Shown here one piece after another: positions 6,636 to 13,898 of a stretch of DNA of 22,785 nucleotides (positions within the stretch are counted from its first letter, which is position 1; every line of letters starts with the position of its first letter). The notes beneath the pieces are model-generated. The model did not search any database and had not been told where the DNA came from. It saw only the letters and a program-made list of their open reading frames with translations. Origin of the DNA: Bacillota bacterium. Its GTDB lineage: Bacteria > Bacillota > Clostridia > Christensenellales > CAG-138. The stretch spans positions 1-22,785 of the forward strand of contig JAEYSE010000034.1 of the NCBI GenBank assembly GCA_023435025.1, in the 5' to 3' direction. A program made the position numbers and the translations under genes.

Positions 6636-6672
6636 AAAAAGTAATTGCTCATCTGTACACTTATAGAAAAGG

Positions 6673-6700
6673 TTGTTATATGCCCCAAATGGGGTATATT
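6673..6700 (+). promoter_or_regulatory. Promoter with nested palindromic operator for the cupin gene
   Basis: TTGTTA (6673-6678), a 16-base spacer and TATATT (6695-6700) form a plausible promoter. ATATGCCCC (6678-6686) and GGGGTATAT (6691-6699) form a 9-base inverted repeat, with one mismatch, that fills the spacer. This position suits a repressor or a spacer-distorting activator; the regulator is not identifiable here. Confidence 0.5.
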
Positions 6701-6734
6701 AAAGCCTAAGCTTAAACTAAGGGAGGATTCCTCT

Positions 6735-7082
6735 ATGAACAAGTTTATTTTCAACGATTACTTTCATGAGCCTCAGGAAAAAATCGCCAAACGAATGATT
6801 TTCAAAAGCGATAATGTCATTGCCTTTGTTCTAAACATTGCAAAAGGCGAAATACTGCCGGGGCACACACATCTAGAATCGACCCTTTTCCTGCAGGTCA
6901 TGGAGGGTAATGCCAGGGTTGTCACGGATGGCAATGAAACCCCGTTGCAAGTGGGGGAGTTAATGCAGGTTGATGGGCAGGAAAGCTTGCAGGTTATCAA
7001 CACGGGCGAAGGCGTATTGCGCCTTTACGTCACAATTTCACCAATGGGTTCAGAGGCCTTTGCAACAGATGCAAATGTTTAA
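6735..7082 (+). CDS. Small cupin-domain protein
   Basis: The 115-residue product is a single beta-barrel cupin. Motif 1 is GEILPGHTHLESTLFLQVME (residues 38-57), with H44, H46 and possibly E48 as metal ligands. Motif 2 (GELMQVDGQESLQVIN) lacks the usual histidine, so the metal site may be incomplete. Small cupins of this sort are often sensors or enzymes of unknown substrate. The start ATG has GGGAGG 8 bases upstream, and the frame before it shows no coding signal. It stands alone between the tRNA-associated repeats and a terminator at 7169. The palindrome in its promoter suggests control by a DNA-binding protein. Function is not assigned. Confidence 0.82.
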   Translation: MNKFIFNDYFHEPQEKIAKRMIFKSDNVIAFVLNIAKGEILPGHTHLESTLFLQVMEGNARVVTDGNETPLQVGELMQVDGQESLQVINTGEGVLRLYVTISPMGSEAFATDANV

Positions 7083-7168
7083 TGACTTCTTCAGCCTTGC
7101 ACTAGAAGGGATTTATAGCGCAGGCAAATGAGCCTCTCATGAGTGATGCGCGAGCGTAGCGCAAAAAT

Positions 7169-7216
7169 GCGGCCTGAATCAGTTCCCGCCATCCCCACCA
7201 GCATCAGGCCGCTTTT
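7169..7216 (+). terminator. Terminator after the cupin gene
   Basis: GCGGCCTGA (7169-7177) pairs with TCAGGCCGC (7204-7212), followed by TTTT; AAAA before the left arm extends the stem with a one-base bulge. The loop is 26 bases. Confidence 0.65.
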
Positions 7217-7289
7217 CTGATCTTCTCACTACCGCTGCCTGACCCTTAAATAAACGCCTCAACCACACCCATTCCCCCGCACATTGGCG

Positions 7290-7318
7290 TGGACTTTCCC
7301 GCCCCTTCTGTGTATGAT
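7290..7318 (+). promoter_or_regulatory. Promoter of the His-rich protein gene
   Basis: TGGACT (7290-7295), a 17-base spacer and TATGAT (7313-7318) lie 35 bases before the ATG at 7353. The -35 element is one base off TTGACT. Confidence 0.6.
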
Positions 7319-7352
7319 AGTTTCATTAAGCCAAAAAGACAGGAGTATAACA

Positions 7353-7871
7353 ATGTCACACCACGAACACTGCGGCTGCGGCTGCGGCCACGACCACGAC
7401 CATGAGCACCCCCATCACGCTGATGCCCATGCCGCTTCGATTGAGGTGACTCAAGGCCAAAAGGATTTTCTCCATCAGCTCAGCCACCACCATTATCTGC
7501 CCGTGGCCCGGTTTACCATAACGGATAGCCGGGAAGAGGCTTTTGTCTCCACCGCTCTGGCGCCGGTTTTCCTGCAAGCGGCGGATGACGACATGGAAAC
7601 GGTCAAAGAGGCGGGCGCCTTCCTGCAAGAGCTGGAAAACTTGGGCCTTATCACACTAGATTATGACATGCCTCTGAGCAAATACGGTTATGAGGAGTAC
7701 AAGACAAGTGCGCTCTACGAATATTTCTGTGCCACGGTAGCAGAGGGCGCCTCTAATCCCAACTTTTTAGGCAATACCCCGGTGCTGGATCTGGGCAGCA
7801 TAGCCCTGACCGAGGCGGGGGAGGAAATTGCCGCCGCACATTGCAACCACAGCCACCATCACCACGAGTAA
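7353..7871 (+). CDS. Histidine-rich putative metal-binding protein
   Basis: The 172-residue product has metal-binding tails at both ends: residues 2-26 contain twelve His and three Cys (CGCGCGHDHDHEHPHH), and the C-terminus ends HCNHSHHHHE. The middle (about 30-158) is soluble and mostly helical, with AFLQELENLGLITLDYD resembling a winged-helix segment, but I do not recognise a named domain. His-rich tails usually bind nickel, zinc or cobalt for storage, delivery or sensing. The ATG at 7353 has AGGAG upstream; a longer frame to 7284 would place the promoter inside the gene. It is a single-gene unit, with its own promoter and a terminator at 7885. A role in nickel handling would fit the nearby hypA, but that link is inference. 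Confidence 0.75.
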   Translation: MSHHEHCGCGCGHDHDHEHPHHADAHAASIEVTQGQKDFLHQLSHHHYLPVARFTITDSREEAFVSTALAPVFLQAADDDMETVKEAGAFLQELENLGLITLDYDMPLSKYGYEEYKTSALYEYFCATVAEGASNPNFLGNTPVLDLGSIALTEAGEEIAAAHCNHSHHHHE

Positions 7872-7884
7872 AAGAGATCGAAAA

Positions 7885-7924
7885 GGCGCTTGTAGTTCTG
7901 CGGAACATGCAAGCGCCTTTTTTT
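7885..7924 (+). terminator. Terminator after the His-rich protein gene
   Basis: GGCGCTTG (7885-7892) pairs with CAAGCGCC (7910-7917), with an inner GTTC/GAAC stem, and seven T follow (7918-7924). Confidence 0.9.
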
Positions 7925-7982
7925 GAAAAAACGTGAACCGTCATCGCGGCAGGTACCCCTTGCTTTGGTTATTGATTAGACA

Positions 7983-8006
7983 TAAGTGTATTTGCTCAAA
8001 TACTTA
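7983..8006 (+). promoter_or_regulatory. Inverted repeat upstream of the DUF1801 gene
   Basis: TAAGTGTATTTG (7983-7994) and CAAATACTTA (7997-8006) form an inverted repeat with two extra bases in the left arm. It lies 20 bases before the ATG and could be an operator or a 5' leader hairpin. Confidence 0.4.
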
Positions 8007-8026
8007 CAAGAAAAAGGGGGACCCCC

Positions 8027-8482
8027 ATGACATATGCAGCAAACACGCCCGACGAATACATTGCCCAGGTGCCGGAAAACAGAAAGCAGGCATTGGAGCT
8101 GCTAAGATGTGCCGTAAAAGAAAACCTACCAGCAGGCTTTGAAGAAACCATGCAGTATGGCATGATCGGCTATGTTGTTCCGCACAGCATATACCCGGCG
8201 GGCTACCATGTAAACCCAAAGGAACCGCTGCCGTTCATGGGCATCGCCTCACAGAAAAACCATATCGCCCTTTACCACATGGGGCTTTACGCGTTCCCGG
8301 AGATATTGGAATGGTTTACGGCCGAATATCCGAAATATGTAAAGACTAAGCTTGATATCGGGAAGAGCTGCATCCGATTTAAGAATGCCGACGCCGTTCC
8401 ATATGCCCTTATTGCGGAGCTTTGTGGAAAGATTACTGTGGGGGACTATATTGCAAAATATGAGCTGTCGGTGAACAAGTAA
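8027..8482 (+). CDS. DUF1801 (YdhG-like) protein
   Basis: The 151-residue product fits the DUF1801 fold. The N-terminal part (TPDEYIAQVPENRKQALELL) is the characteristic opening; ETMQYGMIGYVVP and the aromatic HIALYHMGLYAF segment form the core, and CIRFKNADAVPYALIAELC is the C-terminal helix pair with the family's RFK motif. Members are small cytoplasmic proteins of unknown biochemical role. The ATG has AAGGGGG upstream. It is isolated, with a weak terminator behind it. Confidence 0.88.
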   Translation: MTYAANTPDEYIAQVPENRKQALELLRCAVKENLPAGFEETMQYGMIGYVVPHSIYPAGYHVNPKEPLPFMGIASQKNHIALYHMGLYAFPEILEWFTAEYPKYVKTKLDIGKSCIRFKNADAVPYALIAELCGKITVGDYIAKYELSVNK

Positions 8483-8554
8483 AATGTCGTATTGCCGCAA
8501 GCAGGACAGCGCAAGCATGTTACCGATTCATTGCCAGTCATAACGGTCCTAACA

Positions 8555-8582
8555 GACAATTTCTCGGGTTGTCCTTTTTTTT
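8555..8582 (+). terminator. Weak terminator after the DUF1801 gene
   Basis: GACAA (8555-8559) pairs with TTGTC (8569-8573), followed by a run of eight T (8575-8582). The stem is short, but the T-run is strong and a second T-run follows at 8588. Confidence 0.5.
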
Positions 8583-8758
8583 GCCCGTTTTTTTATGTAC
8601 GCCCAGTTAACGATCCTTTGTTCTTATAATATTTACAACCGACCTCTTTATCCTTGCCGATGTTTGTTATATGATGGGTTCAAATACTTTGCCTGGAAAA
8701 ACCATTTAACCCATTCTTCCGCTTACCGATCATTCTGGCTAAATAACAGGAGGAACCC

Positions 8759-9586
8759 ATGCCGGCACAATATCAGGCCGATATAGAGGTCATACTTTCC
8801 AAACGCTATAACAACGGCGGCGATTATTGGACAACCCCGGATAAGCGCCTGAGCAAGGGCGGAGTGCTCTCTATGCTGGAAAGCGCGCTTCTGCTGCTGG
8901 AGCTGGGCATGGACCCCTCTGATCCTCTTTTAAAAGACGTTGCCGATCTGATATTTGGCGCGTGGCGGGAAGACGGAAGGTTCAAGCTTTCGCCGGATGG
9001 CGCAATCTACCCCTGCCAGACCATCCATGCCGCCAACGTACTGAGCCACCTGGGATATGCAGCCGATGAAAGGCTCAAAAAGACGTTCGAGCACCTTCTT
9101 TCCATACAGTACAAAGATGGCGGCTGGCGCTGCAACAAGTTCAGCTTCGGAAGAGGCCCGGAAACGGAGTTTTCCAACCCCGGACCAACGCTGATTGCAT
9201 TGCGAGCGTTTCGGCTTACCCCTTTTCTGAATACGGAACCGACGCTTGATAAAGCCGTGGAATTTCTGCTTGATCATTGGACAATCCGCCAGCCGCTCGG
9301 CCCCTGCCATTACGGAATTGGTACTTTATTCATGCAGGTGGAATACCCGTTTGCCAATTACAATCTGTTTGTCTATACCTACGTTCTTTCTTTTTACGAC
9401 AGGGCAAAGAAGGACGAGCGGTTTCTGGACGCGCTTAGAACGTTAGAATCCAAGCTGGTTGACGGCAAACTCGTGGTGGAGCGCGTGAACCGGAGCCTCG
9501 CCGACCTAAGTTTTTGCAAAAAGGGGGAGCCAAGCGAGTTGGGCACAAAGCGCTACCGGGAGATATTGAACAATATTGCGGAATAG
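8759..9586 (+). CDS. Prenyltransferase/squalene-oxidase-repeat (alpha/alpha-toroid) protein 1
   Basis: The 275-residue product has repeated helical pairs with QW-like motifs: WREDGRFK (69-76), PCQTIHAANVLSHLGY (85-100) and QYKDGGWRC (117-125), then PGPTLIALRAF. This is the pattern of the squalene-cyclase/prenyltransferase alpha-alpha toroid. It has no DxDD acid motif of squalene-hopene cyclases, so terpene cyclisation is not supported. Bacterial proteins of this type lack a known reaction. The ATG has AGGAGG upstream. It starts a plus-strand cluster with a membrane protein, two flavodoxin-fold reductases and a second toroid protein. It is soluble and has no signal peptide. Confidence 0.8.
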   Translation: MPAQYQADIEVILSKRYNNGGDYWTTPDKRLSKGGVLSMLESALLLLELGMDPSDPLLKDVADLIFGAWREDGRFKLSPDGAIYPCQTIHAANVLSHLGYAADERLKKTFEHLLSIQYKDGGWRCNKFSFGRGPETEFSNPGPTLIALRAFRLTPFLNTEPTLDKAVEFLLDHWTIRQPLGPCHYGIGTLFMQVEYPFANYNLFVYTYVLSFYDRAKKDERFLDALRTLESKLVDGKLVVERVNRSLADLSFCKKGEPSELGTKRYREILNNIAE

Positions 9587-9618
9587 TCTCAAAATAGCAA
9601 CAGGAGAACGCAATTTGC

Positions 9619-10230
9619 ATGAATGCTGTAAAACGGGCGACCATTTGGTTCATCGTATGGGCTAGCGTTGTTTTACTCTTCAAATGGTTTATCAGCGAAC
9701 TATTTGTTCTCTTTACCCCGTTTTTGATTCTTGCTCCAATTGGAATACTCGTCATATGCACCATCGCGTTATTTATGTGGGCAATCGTTCTCCTGATAAA
9801 AAACAGAAAAACGCAGCGTATGGAAGCTGCAATCCCCTTATTCCTCTTAATTGCCGTTGTATTGATGGTTATATTTGTTCCGTTTGCTCCATTAAAAATT
9901 GGGTTCGAGCACAAGCTCTATTCCGAAAAGCGGATGAAGATTGTATCCATGATTCAAAGCAAGGAACTTTTTGCCGATGAAACTGGACGTATGGAGCTTC
10001 CCTCCGGTTACCGGTATCTTTCCTGCGACGGTGATATCAATATCTACAAGAATGATTCGGAAGAAACGATCATAGGTTTCTGGACCTTTGTAGCGCTGCA
10101 CATGAACCCATACGAGGCTGTCGTTTATACTTCACATGCTGCTGAGCCAACGGAAAACACGCTTGATTGCATGATACTCTATGAAGTGAAGCAGCTTGAT
10201 CCGCATTGGTATTACATCCGGGCAAAGTAG
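9619..10230 (+). CDS. Membrane protein with three helices and a soluble C-terminal domain
   Basis: The 203-residue product has hydrophobic segments at about 6-26, 29-61 and 70-92, then a hydrophilic domain of about 110 residues (KLYSEKRMKIVSMIQ through the C-terminus). I do not recognise the family. The start ATG lies 12 bases after AGGAG, slightly long spacing. It begins 32 bases after the first toroid gene, on the same strand, and is probably co-transcribed. Its base composition is more AT-rich than its neighbours, a possible sign of separate origin. Confidence 0.75.
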   Translation: MNAVKRATIWFIVWASVVLLFKWFISELFVLFTPFLILAPIGILVICTIALFMWAIVLLIKNRKTQRMEAAIPLFLLIAVVLMVIFVPFAPLKIGFEHKLYSEKRMKIVSMIQSKELFADETGRMELPSGYRYLSCDGDINIYKNDSEETIIGFWTFVALHMNPYEAVVYTSHAAEPTENTLDCMILYEVKQLDPHWYYIRAK

Positions 10231-10261
10231 TAGGGTGTAAACAGTGTTTTTTATCATCGAG

Positions 10262-10318
10262 ATGGAGTATGAGCATGAACATACCGGTGTGCTATATGGG
10301 CCAACACTGTTCTTTTAA
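10262..10318 (+). CDS. Possible 18-residue leader peptide
   Basis: ATG at 10262 opens a short frame of 18 codons (MEYEHEHTGVLYGPTLFF) ending TAA at 10316-10318, 12 bases before the GTG of the flavodoxin-fold gene. Its end lies inside the right arm of an inverted repeat, AACAGTGTT (10240-10248) and AACACTGTT (10303-10311). It has no good ribosome-binding site, so it may be chance. Confidence 0.2.
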   Translation: MEYEHEHTGVLYGPTLFF

Positions 10319-10330
10319 GGGGGTAGCATA

Positions 10331-10903
10331 GTGAACGTTTTAATCCTTTGTGACCGCGAAAGCGCGGGCGCCGTGGGCTTTGGCCTGCTCGAACGGACGG
10401 AAAAAGTGGCCAAACAGGCGGGCTGCGAAGTGCGAACGGTTGTGTTAAACGGCGATGAAACAAAACCATGCGTCGGTTGCTTTTCCTGCTGGGTCAAAAC
10501 TCCGGGCCTGTGTATTATCACGAATGACTCTGTAACCGGCGTATCCCGTGAGCTGATGAATGCGGATGCCGTGGTGATACTCTCCAAATTGACGTATGGC
10601 GGCTTCAGCATCGATGTTAAGGCGTTCCTTGACCGGTTCATCCCCAACATCTCTCCTTTTTTTGAGATTTATCATGGTGAAATGCATCACAAGGTGCGCT
10701 ATGAGAGATTTCCTTATTGGATCGCCATGGGATATGGCGAGAGCACGGAGGAAGAGCGCGAAACATTCCGGGAGCTGGCTGAGCGGAATGCCCTGAACAT
10801 GCGGCCGCCGAATCATTTCTGCCTCACCCCGCAAAATACCGATGACTGTGCGAATGCTCTCCGAGAATTAGGCCGGATTTTAACCGAGGAGGTGTCTGCA
10901 TGA
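10331..10903 (+). CDS. Flavodoxin-fold NAD(P)H/FMN reductase with Cys cluster motif
   Basis: The 190-residue product has a flavodoxin-like fold (MNVLILCDRES opening, VVILSKLTYGGFS, then a phosphate-loop region) and a cysteine set C47-x2-C50-x2-C53-x7-C61 in CVGCFSCWVKTPGLC. This CxGCxxCW-type motif is seen in iron-sulfur flavoproteins and related FMN reductases, which move electrons to small substrates. It may hold an Fe-S cluster, but that is not proven. The start is GTG, with AAGGGGG 7 bases upstream. The next gene begins inside its stop codon (ATGA overlap), so the two are translationally coupled and may form a heterodimer. Confidence 0.85.
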   Translation: MNVLILCDRESAGAVGFGLLERTEKVAKQAGCEVRTVVLNGDETKPCVGCFSCWVKTPGLCIITNDSVTGVSRELMNADAVVILSKLTYGGFSIDVKAFLDRFIPNISPFFEIYHGEMHHKVRYERFPYWIAMGYGESTEEERETFRELAERNALNMRPPNHFCLTPQNTDDCANALRELGRILTEEVSA

Positions 10904-11562
10904 CCCGAATTGCCGCAATAAACGCAAGCCCCAAGACAACGGAAAGCGTATCTGGCCTGCTGATAGAAAAGATGGGGGAACTTTTAAATACAAAAATCGA
11001 AGTTACGCAGGCGGTGCAGCTTACCCGGCCGGAGAGCGCCCCGGAAACAATTTCGCAAACAGTTGCGGGTATTTTGAATGCAGATGTACTGTTGGTTGCA
11101 TTTCCGCTCTATGTGGATTCATTGCCCGCCCCGCTCATCAAGCTGCTCACGCTCATAGAGCAGGCGGCGAAAGCCTCAAGCACGCCGCTGCCCAGAGTAT
11201 ATGCGATCTGTAACTGCGGCTTTTATGAAGCGAAACACACCAGGATTGCCCTGAAAATGGTGCGTCACTTCGCGCTCCGCGCCGGGCTTCGCTGGGGATA
11301 CGGTGTTGGCATCGGCTGCGGCGGGTTGGCATATGCGTTAAACAATAATATGGCGAAAGGTCCTGCGGCGAACGTCCATACCGCGTTGTGCGCGCTTGGG
11401 GAAGCGATCCGCGGCAACAACACAAACGAAAGCGCGGATGTGTTTGTAACACCTAAAATCCCCCGCTTCCTTTACAAGCTGGGCGGGAATATGGGCTGGC
11501 GTCAAATGGCGAAGAGAAGCGGTGTTCAAAAGCAAATTTTCGCTAGACCGCATCGTGTATAA
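10900..11562 (+). CDS. Flavodoxin-fold NAD(P)H-dependent reductase, partner of the preceding gene
   Basis: The 220-residue product opens with the FMN-phosphate motif INASPKTTESVSG, the usual flavodoxin/NADPH-dependent FMN reductase start, followed by ADVLLVAFPLYVDSLPAPLI, the second flavin-contacting loop. A central CNCGFYEAKHT segment and GIGCGGLAY are conserved in this clostridial subfamily as I recall it. The start overlaps the previous stop by four bases, and GAGGAGGTG lies just upstream. Function is probably reduction of an organic substrate with flavin, partner unknown. Confidence 0.85.
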   Translation: MTRIAAINASPKTTESVSGLLIEKMGELLNTKIEVTQAVQLTRPESAPETISQTVAGILNADVLLVAFPLYVDSLPAPLIKLLTLIEQAAKASSTPLPRVYAICNCGFYEAKHTRIALKMVRHFALRAGLRWGYGVGIGCGGLAYALNNNMAKGPAANVHTALCALGEAIRGNNTNESADVFVTPKIPRFLYKLGGNMGWRQMAKRSGVQKQIFARPHRV

Positions 11563-11640
11563 TCGCTCTAAGTCAATATAGCAGGTTACCTTGCAGTTGA
11601 AACTCCTGCTGCCGGAACAATGGTGACGGTTGGGTGCAAT

Positions 11641-12519
11641 ATGTACAAAGAGTCAAAATGGGCTAGCGACCTCATGCGCCTGCAAGGCCAGGACGGATCA
11701 TGGGGAAACTTTCACTCCCTGAGCGATCCGAAACGGCAGGGTGCCACAACCGAACAGGCGCTTCGGAGGCTAAGTATACTGGGATATACCATAGAGGATG
11801 AACCGATCCAGCGGGCGGTTCATTACATGCATGCCTGTTTGTCCGGCCAAAGGCACATTCCGGACCGGCGTGAAAAAAGCCATGACTGGGATGTTTTTAC
11901 CGAGTTGATGCTCGCCACATGGATACGAAAATTCACAAAAGAAGACATGTATGCAAATGAGGTAGCCGATAAATGGGCGCAAATCATATCCATGTCTTTT
12001 TCCGGCGGCGTATATGATCATCAGGCTTATGTTGCCGCTTACAAAAACACAATTGGCGCAACGCCGCGCGGGGAAAGGCTTATTGATTTCGTATCGTTTT
12101 ATCCGGTTTCACTTGTGGCGGACAAGCTGGATGAAAAGACTGAGGCACTGGCCTTTGACCATGTTCTAAACCATAAGAATGGGCTCTATTATATTTATGG
12201 CAATCCGGCCGGGAATACGCCGCTTTCGGCTTTGCCGGATTGTTTTTGCAGCAAAGCGTCCAGCCGCTATCTTGGGGCAATTGAACTGTTGTCCGCGTAT
12301 CGCAGGAATTTAAAGAAGCTTCGTTTTGTAGCGGACTGGATTGGCCTTCATCAAAATGAGTTCGGCAGCTATGATATGGGGAGTGCCGTGGCCGACAAGC
12401 TGTATTTCCCGCTTTCGAATAGCTGGCGGCAAAAAGCAAACCGGGAAAAGGACTGCACCTATCGGATCAAACAATTGCTTGATTCTTTGCAGACTGAAGA
12501 CCGCAGGGAAGACAGGTAA
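11641..12519 (+). CDS. Alpha/alpha-toroid repeat protein 2
   Basis: The 292-residue product begins KESKWASDLMRLQGQDGSWG, a toroid-type QxxDGSW repeat, followed by TTEQALRRLSILGY and further helical pairs, and ends SNSWRQKANREKDCTYRIKQL. It is a stand-alone family related to prenyltransferase/squalene-oxidase-repeat proteins, with no recognised catalytic residues. Start choice is uncertain: ATG 11641 fits the conserved beginning, while ATG 11620 would add seven residues; neither has a good ribosome-binding site. It is 57-78 bases after the second reductase, on the same strand, so the cluster probably ends with it. It shares little with toroid protein 1 beyond the fold pattern. Confidence 0.78.
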   Translation: MYKESKWASDLMRLQGQDGSWGNFHSLSDPKRQGATTEQALRRLSILGYTIEDEPIQRAVHYMHACLSGQRHIPDRREKSHDWDVFTELMLATWIRKFTKEDMYANEVADKWAQIISMSFSGGVYDHQAYVAAYKNTIGATPRGERLIDFVSFYPVSLVADKLDEKTEALAFDHVLNHKNGLYYIYGNPAGNTPLSALPDCFCSKASSRYLGAIELLSAYRRNLKKLRFVADWIGLHQNEFGSYDMGSAVADKLYFPLSNSWRQKANREKDCTYRIKQLLDSLQTEDRREDR

Positions 12520-12560
12520 TGTTCTGTCACTTCATTCGTGGTACAAACCGGGTAACACAA

Positions 12561-12588
12561 ACAGGCACGGGCTTTCGCCCGTGCCTGT
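12561..12588. terminator. Bidirectional terminator between convergent units
   Basis: ACAGGCACGGGC (12561-12572) pairs over 12 bases with GCCCGTGCCTGT (12577-12588) around TTTC. It lies between the toroid 2 gene (plus) and the last gene of the zinc-ribbon operon (minus). T-runs are poor on both sides. Confidence 0.7.
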
Positions 12589-12595
12589 GCTTGTA

Positions 12596-13861
12596 CTATC
12601 CCATATACGAAAGCAAATCTCGCTTCCACTTTTCCATTGACGAATGAATCACCCGGCCTGCGAAGCTTTGGCGAATCAGCCGGAGGGAACCATTGCGCCG
12701 TATGGCCATGGCATATTTCGCGTATTCGGGCTTCCTTAATTCGTTGTCGGTCAGGCGTATGATTTCGCGTTTGAACGCGATTGCCTCCACCGCCCGGTTG
12801 AGCGTGCGGGCAAACGCTTCAAAGCCGCCGCCGAACCGGTAGATAAACGTAGCAGCGGATTCGTTGGGCGCTACGGCAAACTCCACCGCCGCAGTGTTGC
12901 CATTGCTCCCGGGGGCAATCATCCAGACCATGTATTCGTCCGGCTCACATTCATCCCCAGATTCCACTTCCGAACTGCAATCCTCTGTGGCCGGTACGTC
13001 CATAGCGGCCGTTTCATCGCCCTCTTCGCCGTCCTCTGCCGTCTCCACCGGTCTCCATTCTGCAAACCTCTTTTTAATGCCCACGCAGATTTGCGCAGGG
13101 TCGCATATGGATTTTAACACCGCATAGCTTTCCGCCGAACGACTTTCTTTGATTTTTTCCTCCAATGCCTTCACAAAGGAAGGGGCAACAGCGGATAGCG
13201 CGCCAATAGACACCGCGACGCCTTCCGGCATCAGTTTAGCAATTGCTGCCGCCTGCACGGAAGTAAGCCTGCCATCGATGTCCCGCGCGGCTTTTATGGC
13301 GTTTTCCCTGAGCGTGCGCAATTGCTTTGCAATAGCGTCCGAAAACGGCTCGGTATCGTAGCCCAGCTTTGAGAATGTATAGCTTTCGCCGGTGTCAAGC
13401 CGCAGCGTAAGCCTATAGTCCCGCTGCTCCAGCGCGGCAACAAAGCATAGCGGAACGCGCCGCGCTTTGTCGTTTGGGGGGAACAGCAGCACACAATCCC
13501 CGTACACCTCAAAGAGCGCATTTCCACGCACGCTTATTCCATTTTCGGTATAGCTGTATTCGCCCCGAGCCGTAACAGTTGGCGTTCCATGCGCAAACAG
13601 CGCGCGCCTTACCTCTGCGTTGTAGGCAGCGTAGACTTCGTCATACAGCCGCTCGCAGTCAAACCCAAGCTGGGTTATGGCAAACGCTTCCGTCTCCGTT
13701 GTGATTTTCACTGCATACCCTTCCATTTGAATGGCAGTAACGTCCACATAGGGTATGGCATGCACGTCCAAGGGAGTAATCAGTGTCAACGCGTCTTTCC
13801 CAACAGAGAGTTTCGCTTCGCCGTTTATAAACGGGGACTTTACCTGGCCCGTATAGTCCAA
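12596..13861 (-). CDS. Two-repeat PH-like protein with acidic linker (last gene of zinc-ribbon operon)
   Basis: The real start is TTG (13861-13859), with AAAGGAGG 7 bases upstream; an open frame continues back to 14359 but is a shadow of the zinc-ribbon gene in another frame. The product has 421 residues. Residues 59-88 (AFAITQLGFDCERLYDEVYA) and 160-189 (SYTFSKLGYDTEPFSDAIAK) are clearly related, offset by about 101, so the protein has two tandem domains of about 100 residues, mainly beta then one helix. This looks PH-like, but I cannot prove the fold. An acidic linker (about 274-309) precedes a C-terminal domain with helices (349-382). The spacing of 37 bases to the preceding gene indicates one operon. 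Role unknown; membrane or partner binding is plausible. Confidence 0.7.
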   Translation of the reverse strand: MDYTGQVKSPFINGEAKLSVGKDALTLITPLDVHAIPYVDVTAIQMEGYAVKITTETEAFAITQLGFDCERLYDEVYAAYNAEVRRALFAHGTPTVTARGEYSYTENGISVRGNALFEVYGDCVLLFPPNDKARRVPLCFVAALEQRDYRLTLRLDTGESYTFSKLGYDTEPFSDAIAKQLRTLRENAIKAARDIDGRLTSVQAAAIAKLMPEGVAVSIGALSAVAPSFVKALEEKIKESRSAESYAVLKSICDPAQICVGIKKRFAEWRPVETAEDGEEGDETAAMDVPATEDCSSEVESGDECEPDEYMVWMIAPGSNGNTAAVEFAVAPNESAATFIYRFGGGFEAFARTLNRAVEAIAFKREIIRLTDNELRKPEYAKYAMAIRRNGSLRLIRQSFAGRVIHSSMEKWKRDLLSYMG

Positions 13862-13898
13862 AAGCTGCCTCCTTTTTCCGGCCGTCTTCTCTGGCGGA

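Noticed and set aside
6164..6754. Two minus-strand frames that contain MRGFEP/MRGFDF starts
   Set aside because: They are translations of the tRNA 3' end and its copies in antisense, a well-known kind of spurious gene call.
8759..12519. Terpene or squalene cyclase function for the toroid proteins
   Set aside because: No DxDD or equivalent catalytic acid motif and both proteins are far shorter than cyclases (about 275 and 292 residues against 600 or more).
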